Assembly: GCA_937967345.1 (NCBI GenBank)
Contig: CALBTN010000183.1
Span: forward strand, 1-6,689
Direction: 5' to 3'
Length of the DNA stretch: 6,689 nucleotides
Origin: an uncultured Rubrivivax sp.
Lineage (GTDB): Bacteria > Pseudomonadota > Gammaproteobacteria > Burkholderiales > Burkholderiaceae_C
In this document: one piece after another, positions 1-6,134 of the stretch
Layout of the letters: every line of letters begins with the position of its first letter
Position numbering within the stretch: position 1 is the first letter of the stretch
Made by a program: the position numbers and the translations under genes
Notes under the pieces: model-generated
Databases searched by the model: none
What the model saw: the letters and a program-made list of their open reading frames with translations, nothing else
What the model was told of the DNA's origin: nothing

Positions 1-2
1 CT

Positions 3-19
3 GCTATCGCGGCGATAGC
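3..19. repeat. Perfect 17-bp inverted repeat (8-bp arms, 1-bp centre)
   Basis: Arms GCTATCGC and GCGATAGC flank a single G. The very short centre makes an operator-type protein-binding palindrome more natural than a hairpin; as RNA, only the outer 6-7 pairs could form around a 3-5 nt loop. No T-run follows on either strand, so a classical terminator is unlikely. It sits at the window edge, so the gene it might serve cannot be seen. The inverted repeat is plain in the sequence; any function is speculative. Confidence 0.35.
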
Positions 20-189
20 CCGGTGCCGGCTCATCTGCGGACGCGGCGGGCAACGCCGGCGGCCCAGGCGACGCAAGTCGGACCTGGCCAGAACAAGCGC
101 CTGCGCGGTGGTGGGAACGCTTCGGGTGCGCGGCAGCCGGGCTTGCGCCCACCGCAGCACACACGCCGTCGGCTGCTTCGGCATCACCG

Positions 190-204
190 GCCGGGCCGCC
201 CGGC
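190..204. repeat. GC-only inverted repeat just downstream of the PEP-CTERM gene
   Basis: Arms GCCGGGC and GCCCGGC surround one C, about 45 bp beyond the stop codon of the minus-strand PEP-CTERM gene. In RNA it could fold into a strong GC stem and might slow or end transcription. No U-tract follows on the minus strand, so it does not meet the intrinsic terminator pattern. The rest of 1-249 shows nothing recognisable: the open frames there are arginine/proline/alanine-rich translations typical of G+C-rich non-coding DNA. Confidence 0.25.
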
Positions 205-249
205 GGGCACGATCAACCCGGTGTCTGCACGACGACCTTCTGCCGATGG

Positions 250-846
250 TCAGCCGGCTGCCGATGGTGGCGGGCGCTCGGCGCGGCACCGCGCCGATCG
301 GCGGACACCCAAGAGCGCAAACCCGGCGAGTGCTGCCAAGGCCCAGGACGAGGGTTCCGGTATGGCACTCGTGAAGTGCACCACCACCTTGGTGCCGTCC
401 CCGTAGCTGAGCCCATTCCAGTCGATGCCGATCCGTCCGGCGTTGAAGCTGACGCGGCTGGCGTCGAAGCCGGCCATCGTCGTCGATGAATCGACCGCGG
501 CAGAAACGATGTCCAGCGGACCCCCGAGGACAAGATCGAACACCGGACCGTTGAAGGTCGCGCTGTTCCATGTCGGTGCGGTGAGCGTGGTGGTCAGCAC
601 CAGCGTCAGCGCGGCGTCGCTGAAGTCGACGCTGATCTGTGTCACCCCTTCAACGTCGAAGATGGTCTCTACTGCGGAGCCGACGGTGAAGGTCGAAGGC
701 GACGCCGTCGCGTCTGTGTAGATGGTTGAGCTATCGGGATACCGGTAACTCGCATCGAAACTCTTGCCGACCAAGCCGGCGTGCGAGGCCGAGGCCAGCA
801 GCAAGGCGGCCACGGGAACGAACAGTTTGAACGGTGCCATGGCCAT
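250..846 (-). CDS. Small secreted PEP-CTERM sorting-domain protein
   Basis: Predicted exported protein of 198 aa with unknown role. Residues 1-23 form a signal peptide: a lysine at 6, a hydrophobic core, and a likely cleavage after ASHA (23/24). Residues 24-160 are rich in Ser, Thr, Val and Asp without Cys, suggesting a beta-rich extracytoplasmic domain that I cannot assign. The C-terminus carries the PEP-CTERM signal: P163-E164-P165, a hydrophobic helix (about 168-181), then an arginine cluster (R182, R183, R186, R188). In this family the signal is processed by an exosortase (EpsH), usually in exopolysaccharide-producing Gram-negatives; no exosortase is in view. The protein runs about 12 residues past the usual arginine end, finishing in a proline/alanine tail. 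Two near-adjacent ATGs (846, 840) are possible starts; neither has a clear Shine-Dalgarno sequence. Base composition is less G+C-rich than its neighbours. The family call is firm, the function unknown. Confidence 0.85.
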   Translation of the reverse strand: MAMAPFKLFVPVAALLLASASHAGLVGKSFDASYRYPDSSTIYTDATASPSTFTVGSAVETIFDVEGVTQISVDFSDAALTLVLTTTLTAPTWNSATFNGPVFDLVLGGPLDIVSAAVDSSTTMAGFDASRVSFNAGRIGIDWNGLSYGDGTKVVVHFTSAIPEPSSWALAALAGFALLGVRRSARCRAERPPPSAAG

Positions 847-1090
847 CGGATGAGGGTGTGCGGTATGTCACATTCTCCGCATCGCGGATCGGCTGGCATT
901 CCCCCGATCGAGGGGCCCTGAAACGGGAGTCGGTTACATCCTGCCCGGTCGAAATCGATCTGGGCCTGCCGATGCCGCTCGGCCGCAGCGCGATGCTGCC
1001 TGGCGATGGGGCTTGCCGCGGGCACACAGCCGAGCGCAGGCAAGCTGAAGGTGGCGCAAGCGCGCGCTGCCCCGTTGCCCTGCTGGCGGG
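847..1090. other. Non-coding gap upstream of the PEP-CTERM gene
   Basis: This 244-bp stretch lies between the stop of the thioesterase gene and the start of the PEP-CTERM gene, both on the minus strand. Its length and lower coding signal suggest that the PEP-CTERM gene has its own promoter here, but I cannot point to convincing -35/-10 or sigma-54 (-24/-12) boxes facing it. Two structured spots stand out: CCCC at 902-905 facing GGGG at 912-915 around a short loop, about 55-75 bp upstream of the PEP-CTERM start, and the palindrome AGCGCGCGCT at 1059-1068 just past the thioesterase stop. Neither is followed by a T-run. Confidence 0.4.
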
Positions 1091-1519
1091 TCACTGCGCC
1101 GCCAGCGGCCGCGGCTTGCCGTCGCCGTCGATGGCGACGTAGGTCAGGTTGGCCTCGGTGACCTTCACCACCTGCGGTGCGGCCGGGTTGCGCTCGGCGT
1201 AGACCTGCACATGCACCGTGATCGAGGTGCGGCCCAGGCGCTCGACCTTGGCATAAAAGCTCAGCAGGTCGCCGACCGACACCGCCTGCTTGAACACGAA
1301 CTCGTTCACGGCCACGGTAGCGATGCGCCCCTTGGCGATGCGGTGGCACAGCACCGAACCGGCCATGTCCACCTGGGCCATGATCCAGCCGCCGAAGATG
1401 TCGCCGTTGCTGTTGACGTCGGCCGGCAGCGGGATCACGCGCAGCGCCAGCACGCTGCCGTCGGGCAAACTGGCGGCGCTGTCGAAGCGGCCGAGGTCGG
1501 GGGCGGAGTCGTTGCTCAT
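1091..1519 (-). CDS. yciA: YciA-type acyl-CoA thioesterase (hotdog fold)
   Basis: Cytoplasmic 142-aa enzyme that hydrolyses acyl-CoA thioesters to free acid and CoA. YciA enzymes have broad chain-length preference and are thought to balance CoA pools and supply fatty acids for the membrane. The single hotdog domain spans the protein. The key segment N36-S-N-G-D-I-F-G-G-W45 is followed by the conserved aspartate D51 (in QVDMAG), the catalytic acid in characterised YciA. The C-terminal motif DGDGKPRPL closely matches the E. coli YciA ending, and the length is close to that protein (132 aa) with a few extra N-terminal residues. The ATG at 1519 gives a family-like N-terminus; no strong ribosome-binding site is visible. 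The frame stays open far upstream, antisense to the transporter gene, but that extension has no family similarity and should not be taken as part of the protein. The gene diverges from the ABC transporter gene. Confidence 0.93.
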   Translation of the reverse strand: MSNDSAPDLGRFDSAASLPDGSVLALRVIPLPADVNSNGDIFGGWIMAQVDMAGSVLCHRIAKGRIATVAVNEFVFKQAVSVGDLLSFYAKVERLGRTSITVHVQVYAERNPAAPQVVKVTEANLTYVAIDGDGKPRPLAAQ

Positions 1520-1579
1520 CGAAGGTCGTGCCGGCTGCGGTTGATCAGCCCATTCTTCCACGCCCGCCCACTTCCACCC
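1520..1579. promoter_or_regulatory. Divergent intergenic region between yciA and the ABC exporter
   Basis: Only 60 bp separate the two divergent start codons, so promoters for both genes must lie here or inside the opposing 5' ends. I see no convincing -35/-10 pair and no Shine-Dalgarno sequence before either start (the bases before the transporter ATG are pyrimidine-rich, CTTCCACCC). One or both genes may therefore have very short or absent leaders, or the true starts may differ slightly. Its role as a regulatory region rests on gene orientation alone. Confidence 0.4.
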
Positions 1580-3418
1580 ATGCGCCGAAGCGCCGTTGCC
1601 GTGCCCCTGCCAAGCGAGTCGGACGCCGTGCCGCGCGCGCGCTCCGACGCGGCCACGCTGCGCAAGCTGCTGCCCTACCTGTGGCACTACCGCGGCCGCG
1701 TCGCGCTGGCGCTGGGTTTCATGATCGTGGCCAAGGGCGCCAACATCGGCGTGCCGGTGCTGCTCAAGCAGTTGATCGACAGCCTGGCGATCCAGCCCGG
1801 CGACGCCGCCGCGCTGCTGGTGGTGCCGGTGGGGCTGCTGCTGGCCTATGCCGGGCTGCGGCTGTCGACCACGCTGTTCACCGAGCTGCGCGAGCTGGTC
1901 TTCGCCAAGGCCACCGAGGGCACCGCGCGCGCAATCTCGCTGCAGGTGTTTCGCCACCTGCACGCGCTGAGCCTGCGCTTTCACCTCGAGCGCCAGACCG
2001 GCGGCATGACGCGCGACATCGAGCGCGGCACGCGCGCGGTGCACTCGCTGGTGTCGTACTCGCTGTACAGCATCGTGCCCACGCTGATCGAGATGGCGAT
2101 GGTGCTGACGCTGCTGGCCTGGAAGTTCGATGCGGTGTTCGCCTGGATCACCGCCGCCGCGCTGGCGGTGTACATCGCGCTGACGGTGGCGATCACCGAA
2201 TGGCGCACGCAGTTTCGCCGCCGCATGAACGAGTTCGACGCCACCGCGCACACCCACGCCGTCGACTCGCTGCTGAACTACGAGACCGTCAAGTACTTCA
2301 ACAACGAGGACTTCGAAGCACAGCGCTACGACGCCAGCCTGGAGCGGCTGCGCCGCGCCGCGCTGAAGAGCCAGAGCACGCTGTCGCTGCTGAACACGGT
2401 GCAGCAGTTGGTGATCGCGCTGGCGCTGGTGGCGATGCTGTGGCGCGCCACGCAGGGCGTGGTCGACGGCCGGCTGACGCTGGGCGACCTGGTGATGATC
2501 AACGCCTTCATGATCCAGCTGTACATCCCGCTGAACTTCCTGGGCGTGCTGTACCGCGAGATCAAACAGAGCCTGACCGACCTCGACAAGATGTTCGGCC
2601 TGCTCGAGCAGCACCGCGAGGTCGACGACGCGCCGGGCGCGAAGCCGCTGCGCGTGACCCAGGGCGTACTTCGCTTTGACGACGTCAGCTTCGCCTACGA
2701 GCCGGCGCGGCCGATCCTGCACGGCGTGAGCTTCGAGGTGCCGGCCGGCAAGACGGTGGCCGTGGTCGGCGCCTCGGGCGCCGGCAAGTCGACGCTGGCG
2801 CGGCTGCTGTACCGCTTCTACGACGTCGGCGGCGGGCGCATCAGCATCGACGGCCAGGACATCCGCGGCGTCACGCAGGCCAGCCTGCGCCAGGCGATCG
2901 GCATCGTGCCGCAGGACACGGTGCTGTTCAACGACACGGTTGAATACAACATCGCCTACGGCCGAACCGGCGCCACGCGCGAGCAGGTCGAAGCGGCGGC
3001 GCGCGCCGCGCACATCCACGCCTTCATTGCCGCCACACCCAAGGGTTACGACACCATGGTCGGCGAGCGCGGGCTGAAGCTGTCGGGCGGCGAGAAGCAG
3101 CGCGTGGCGATTGCGCGCACGCTGCTGAAGAACCCGCCGATCCTGATCTTCGACGAAGCCACCTCGGCGCTGGACTCGGCCAACGAGCGCGCGATCCAGG
3201 CCGAGCTGAAGAGCGCTGCCGCCGGCAAGACGGCGCTGGTGATCGCGCACCGGCTGAGCACGGTGGTCGACGCGCACCAGATCGTCGTGCTCGACGGCGG
3301 CCGCGTGGTCGAGCGTGGCACGCACCGCGAACTGCTGGCGCTGGATGGCGCTTACGCGCGGATGTGGCGCTTGCAGCAAGCGGGCCAGGCCACGCCGCCC
3401 GGGTCAAGGCCGGCATGA
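1580..3418 (+). CDS. atmA: Atm1-type ABC half-exporter (permease fused to ATPase)
   Basis: Inner-membrane half-transporter of 612 aa expected to work as a homodimer. Bacterial Atm1 relatives export glutathione-linked substrates; the Cupriavidus metallidurans relative AtmA contributes to nickel and cobalt tolerance. The membrane domain (about 30-345) has six hydrophobic segments near 41-63, 78-95, 155-178, 180-204, 272-292 and 306-325. R209, R213, N272, Q275 and R326 align, with a constant offset of three, to glutathione-site residues I recall for Novosphingobium Atm1 (R206, R210, N269, Q272, R323). The ATPase domain is intact: Walker A GASGAGKST (397-405), Q-loop Q445, signature LSGGE (501-505), Walker B ILIFDE (521-526), D-loop SALD (529-532) and switch H557. 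The ATG at 1580 is preferred because upstream codons have no family similarity; a GTG at 1601 is possible. Lipid A flippase MsbA is a less likely alternative. The symbol rests on inferred orthology; the substrate is not shown by sequence. Confidence 0.92.
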   Translation: MRRSAVAVPLPSESDAVPRARSDAATLRKLLPYLWHYRGRVALALGFMIVAKGANIGVPVLLKQLIDSLAIQPGDAAALLVVPVGLLLAYAGLRLSTTLFTELRELVFAKATEGTARAISLQVFRHLHALSLRFHLERQTGGMTRDIERGTRAVHSLVSYSLYSIVPTLIEMAMVLTLLAWKFDAVFAWITAAALAVYIALTVAITEWRTQFRRRMNEFDATAHTHAVDSLLNYETVKYFNNEDFEAQRYDASLERLRRAALKSQSTLSLLNTVQQLVIALALVAMLWRATQGVVDGRLTLGDLVMINAFMIQLYIPLNFLGVLYREIKQSLTDLDKMFGLLEQHREVDDAPGAKPLRVTQGVLRFDDVSFAYEPARPILHGVSFEVPAGKTVAVVGASGAGKSTLARLLYRFYDVGGGRISIDGQDIRGVTQASLRQAIGIVPQDTVLFNDTVEYNIAYGRTGATREQVEAAARAAHIHAFIAATPKGYDTMVGERGLKLSGGEKQRVAIARTLLKNPPILIFDEATSALDSANERAIQAELKSAAAGKTALVIAHRLSTVVDAHQIVVLDGGRVVERGTHRELLALDGAYARMWRLQQAGQATPPGSRPA

Positions 3419-3425
3419 CACGCGG

Positions 3426-3443
3426 CGCGCGGGGCTTCGCGCG
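3426..3443 (+). terminator. Possible terminator hairpin after the ABC exporter gene
   Basis: CGCGCG (3426-3431) and CGCGCG (3438-3443) form a perfect 6-bp stem around the loop GGGCTT, 8 bp past the transporter stop. A short GTTT follows, a weak U-tract. Its place at the end of a plus-strand gene facing a convergent operon fits a terminator, but the short T-run makes this tentative. Confidence 0.35.
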
Positions 3444-3507
3444 GTTTCGCGGTCCACCGCAGCGGGACGAAGAGCCGATTGCGACGACAACGGGCACCGC
3501 TGGCCTG

Positions 3508-3527
3508 GCGCTTGATCGCGAAGGCGC
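3508..3527 (-). terminator. Weak hairpin immediately after the clsB stop
   Basis: On the minus strand GCGCCTT and AAGCGC can pair with one bulged base around a 7-nt loop, starting directly after the clsB stop codon (3529-3531). No U-run follows. Position at the end of the convergent minus-strand gene cluster is the main argument; the structure itself is modest. Confidence 0.2.
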
Positions 3528-3528
3528 A

Positions 3529-4779
3529 TCAGTAGCGGCCGGTCAGCCCGGCCACGCGCAGGTACAGGTTGGCGCACCAGGCGACGAAGCGGCGCGACAG
3601 GCCGCGGCGCCAGCCCTCGCGCAGCGGCGGCGCCTTGATCTCGCTGGATGCGGCGATCGCGCTGTCGAGCTCAGCGCGCAGCTGCCGCGCGAAGCCGGCA
3701 TCGCGCACCACGGCGTTGGCCTCGAGGTTCAGCAGCAGCGACAGCGGGTCGATGTTGGAGCTGCCCACCGTGGCCCAGTCGTCGTCGACCACGGCCACCT
3801 TGGCGTGCAGGAACGCCGGCGTGTACTCGAAGATGCGCACGCCGTCGGCCAGCAGCTCGTCGTACAGCACGCGCGCGGCCAGTGCTGCCAGCCGGTAGTC
3901 GACCTTGCCCTGCATCAGCAGCCGCACGCGCACGCCGCGCAGCGCCGCGGCGCGCAGGCAGCGCGTGAACGCGCGGCTCGGGTAGAAGTACGCGCACGCG
4001 ATGTCCACGCTGAGCCGCGCCGCGCGCACCGCCTCGATGTAGCGGACCTCGATCGCGCGGCGCTGGCTGAAGTTGTCGCGCACCACGAAGGCCACCTGCA
4101 CCGGCCGCAGCGACGACGGTGGCGCGGCCCGGGCCGCCGGCTTGGTGCTCAAGCCGCGCAGCAACTGCAGCGTGTTGGCCACCGGCTGCGAACTGCGCGC
4201 CAGCGCGCCGACTTCGGTGCGCCACTCGTGGCCGAGGTGGGCGCGCATCGTCAAGGCCTGCGCCAGGTGCTGCACCTGATCGACCACCGGGCCGTGCAGC
4301 TCGACCGCGTAATCCAGCCGCGGCCGCTCGCTGCGGCCGTGGCGCAGGTCGAGCCGGTCGTCCAGGATGTTGATGCCGCCGACGAAAGCCACCGCTTCGT
4401 CGACCACGCACACCTTGTGGTGCAGCCGGCGCAGCTGCGCCGGCTGCAGCCAGGCCGACCAGCGGTCGAGCGGGCGAAACACGTCGAGCTGCACGCCCGC
4501 GGCGCTCAGCAGGTGGCGCAGTGCGGGGATCGCCGCCTTGGAGCCGAAGCCGTCGACCACCACGTGCACTTCGACGCCGCGCCGCGCCGCCGCGCACAAG
4601 GCTTCCGCCACCGCCAGGCCGGCCTCGTCGTCGTGGAAGATGTAGGTTGCCAACCACACCTGCCGGCACGCGCCGGCCAGCGCGCGCTGCATCGCCGGAA
4701 ACAACTGGTCGCCGCCTTCGAGCAGTTGCACCCGATTGCCGCCAACGAAGCCCGCGGCCACCCGGGCCAGCGCGATCAT
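3529..4779 (-). CDS. clsB: Cardiolipin synthase B (phospholipase D superfamily)
   Basis: Membrane-associated phosphatidyltransferase of 416 aa that makes cardiolipin, and in the E. coli enzyme also phosphatidylglycerol, from phospholipid donors. It has two phospholipase D domains with complete HKD motifs: H120-x-K122-x4-D127 followed by FVGG, and H325-x-K327-x4-D332 followed by TVGSSN. Further stretches match E. coli ClsB as I remember it: NRVQLLEGG near the N-terminus, LDYAVELHGP (155-164), AYFYPSRAF (263-271) and SSNIDPLSLLLNLEAN (340-355). The N-terminus lacks the two transmembrane helices of ClsA, and the length (E. coli ClsB is 413 aa) also points to ClsB. The ATG at 4779 lies 7 nt past the stop of the upstream ybhP-like gene, with no clear Shine-Dalgarno sequence, so translation probably depends on coupling or readthrough from that gene. 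It is the last gene of the minus-strand operon. Confidence 0.94.
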   Translation of the reverse strand: MIALARVAAGFVGGNRVQLLEGGDQLFPAMQRALAGACRQVWLATYIFHDDEAGLAVAEALCAAARRGVEVHVVVDGFGSKAAIPALRHLLSAAGVQLDVFRPLDRWSAWLQPAQLRRLHHKVCVVDEAVAFVGGINILDDRLDLRHGRSERPRLDYAVELHGPVVDQVQHLAQALTMRAHLGHEWRTEVGALARSSQPVANTLQLLRGLSTKPAARAAPPSSLRPVQVAFVVRDNFSQRRAIEVRYIEAVRAARLSVDIACAYFYPSRAFTRCLRAAALRGVRVRLLMQGKVDYRLAALAARVLYDELLADGVRIFEYTPAFLHAKVAVVDDDWATVGSSNIDPLSLLLNLEANAVVRDAGFARQLRAELDSAIAASSEIKAPPLREGWRRGLSRRFVAWCANLYLRVAGLTGRY

Positions 4780-4786
4780 CGGCCGG

Positions 4787-5593
4787 CTACGCGCACTGCA
4801 GCTCGGCCAGCAGCGGCAGATGGTCGGACATGCGGGCCCATGCCGTGCCGCGCGGCACCGCCGTGTTGCAGCACACCAGGCCGCGGAAGTAGACGCGGTC
4901 CATCGCGAACACCGGCACGCGCGACGGGAAGGTCAGCCGCTGCGAGCTGCGCTCGAGCAGCGAGCCGGCGCGCACCAGGCCCAGCTCGCGCATCGGCGCG
5001 TCGAGCTTCTCGCCCCAGTCGTTGAAGTCGCCGGCCACCACCAGCATCTCGCCGGGCGGCACCTCGCGCGCCAGAAAGTCGGCCAGCCGGCGCACCTGGC
5101 GCACCCGGCTGCGGTGCGCCAGGCCGAAGTGCACCACCACCGCGTGCAGGATCTGGCCGTTCCACTTCACCGGCACGTGCAGCAGCCCGCGCTGCTCGAA
5201 GCGGTGGTCGCTGACGTCGTGGTGGCCGATGTCGCCCAGCGGCCAGCGCGACAGCAGCGCGTTGCCGTGCTCGCCGTGGCGCGTGAAGGCGTTGGTGCGG
5301 TAGGCGACCTCGTAGCCCTCGGGCGCGAGAAAGTCGGCCTGACCGCCGTCGGGCCAGCCCAGCCAGGTGCGATCGAAGTGGCGCTCGTCGCGCTTGTTGA
5401 ACAAGCGCACCTCCTGCAGGAACACCAAGTCGGCGTCCAGCGCCTCGACCCCCAGCCCGAGGTTGTGGATTTCCAGCCGCTTGCGCGGGCCGACGCCGCG
5501 CACGCCCTTGTGGATGTTGTACGTGGCCACGCGCAGCGTGCTCAGGTCCATCTGCGTGGACGCGGCCAAGGCGGGGGATTGGAACGGCTTCAT
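4787..5593 (-). CDS. ybhP: YbhP-like endonuclease/exonuclease/phosphatase family protein
   Basis: Predicted metal-dependent phosphoester hydrolase of 268 aa. The fold is shared by DNase I, exonuclease III and inositol-phosphate phosphatases, so the substrate cannot be read from the family. The catalytic set is complete: N26 (TYNIHKG), E61 (LQEV), G110-N-A-L-L-S115, H155 (VVHFGL), D189 and N191 (GDFNDW), D232 (MDRVYF) and S256-D257-H258. NIHKG, VAGDFNDW and the order of elements match E. coli YbhP, encoded next to clsB there as well. There is no signal peptide or membrane segment, so it is probably cytoplasmic. The start at 5593 overlaps the nudB stop in an ATGA, favouring it over the internal ATG at 5551 (M15), although the family domain begins only near residue 20. 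Cotranscription with clsB suggests a lipid or head-group phosphoester substrate; a nuclease role is the alternative. Confidence 0.88.
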   Translation of the reverse strand: MKPFQSPALAASTQMDLSTLRVATYNIHKGVRGVGPRKRLEIHNLGLGVEALDADLVFLQEVRLFNKRDERHFDRTWLGWPDGGQADFLAPEGYEVAYRTNAFTRHGEHGNALLSRWPLGDIGHHDVSDHRFEQRGLLHVPVKWNGQILHAVVVHFGLAHRSRVRQVRRLADFLAREVPPGEMLVVAGDFNDWGEKLDAPMRELGLVRAGSLLERSSQRLTFPSRVPVFAMDRVYFRGLVCCNTAVPRGTAWARMSDHLPLLAELQCA

Positions 5594-6081
5594 CGCTCGG
5601 CGTCAGGCAGGAAACGCGGCAGCTGCAGAATGGCTTCGGCGTTGCTCGGCGAGAAGCAGCGGTCGGCCGCTTCGCGCCACGGCCACCAGCCGTAACGCAG
5701 GTGTTCGCGCGGATTCAGCCGCACCGGCGTGCCGGCGGCAACGGTCAGGCCGAACACGTGCTCGGTGTTGTGCGTGACGCCCGGCGCATAACGCTGGCGC
5801 CACACCGGATAGATCTCGTAGACGTTGCGCAGGCCCCAGTCGCGCAGTGCCGCGCGCGGCACGGCCGTGCTGCCGATGGCGATGCCGGTTTCTTCCTCGA
5901 CCTCGCGCACGCAGGTGCGCTCGAAGGGCTCGTCGCTGCGCTGGCGCGAGCCGGTGACGCTTTGCCAGAAGCCGGGCTTGTCGGCGCGCTCGATCAGCAA
6001 CACTTCGAGTGCGTGTGTGTGGATCACCACCAGCACCGACTGCGGGATCTTGAACGAACGCGCGGGCAGCTCGGTGCTCAT
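5590..6081 (-). CDS. nudB: Dihydroneopterin triphosphate diphosphatase NudB (Nudix hydrolase)
   Basis: Cytoplasmic 163-aa Nudix enzyme that removes pyrophosphate from 7,8-dihydroneopterin triphosphate, an early step of folate synthesis. NudB hallmarks are FWQSVTGS (38-45) and RYAPGVTHNTEH (97-108), both nearly the same in E. coli NudB. The Nudix box runs from G44 to R59-E-V-E-E-E-T-G-I67, with the metal-binding glutamates at 60, 63 and 64. The spacing from G44 to the next conserved acidic residue (E51, or D50 if the loop is aligned differently) is one residue longer than the standard G-x5-E pattern. The ATG at 6081 gives the usual start about ten residues before KIPQSVLVVI; an in-frame ATG at 6093 would add MLGV. 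Neither has a good Shine-Dalgarno sequence. The stop overlaps the ybhP-like start by 4 nt, so the two are probably translationally coupled. Confidence 0.92.
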   Translation of the reverse strand: MSTELPARSFKIPQSVLVVIHTHALEVLLIERADKPGFWQSVTGSRQRSDEPFERTCVREVEEETGIAIGSTAVPRAALRDWGLRNVYEIYPVWRQRYAPGVTHNTEHVFGLTVAAGTPVRLNPREHLRYGWWPWREAADRCFSPSNAEAILQLPRFLPDAER

Positions 6082-6094
6082 GACGCCCAGCATA

Positions 6095-6115
6095 GCGCGG
6101 CGCCGAAGGCCGCGC
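6095..6115. other. GC-rich hairpin between ugd and nudB
   Basis: GCGCGGC (6095-6101) and GCCGCGC (6109-6115) form a perfect 7-bp stem with a 7-nt loop, in the 53-bp gap between the ugd stop and the nudB ATG. Reading the minus strand, no U-run follows, so full termination is not indicated. It could act as an attenuator, an mRNA-processing or 3'-end stabilising element, or be a by-product of high G+C. It lies 13 bp upstream of the chosen nudB start. Confidence 0.35.
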
Positions 6116-6134
6116 GCCGCGATGGACTGCCGGC

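Noticed and set aside
23..406. Plus-strand open frames at the left edge, open from the window start
   Set aside because: They run antisense into the PEP-CTERM gene, have biased Arg/Pro/Ala composition and no recognisable domain. A gene tail from outside the window cannot be fully excluded.
891..907. TGGCAT...GATC resembling a sigma-54 -24/-12 element
   Set aside because: It points away from the PEP-CTERM gene, the spacing is wrong and the TTGC half is absent.
669..1349. 226-codon minus-strand open frame spanning the gap between yciA and the PEP-CTERM gene
   Set aside because: It overlaps both real genes out of frame and its translation looks random and arginine-rich.
1520..3379. Very long antisense open frame continuous with yciA, covering most of the ABC exporter gene
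   Set aside because: Its translation upstream of the yciA ATG is Arg/Gln/Ala/Val/His-rich with no family similarity, as expected opposite a G+C-rich gene. The exporter on the plus strand has all its motifs.
3364..5025. 553-codon plus-strand open frame over clsB and the end of the ybhP-like gene
   Set aside because: It lies antisense to two genes with complete catalytic motifs, and its translation is low-complexity Ala/Arg/Gln/His-rich.
4736..5695. 319-codon plus-strand open frame over the ybhP-like gene
   Set aside because: It is antisense to a gene with all family catalytic residues and has no recognisable domain.
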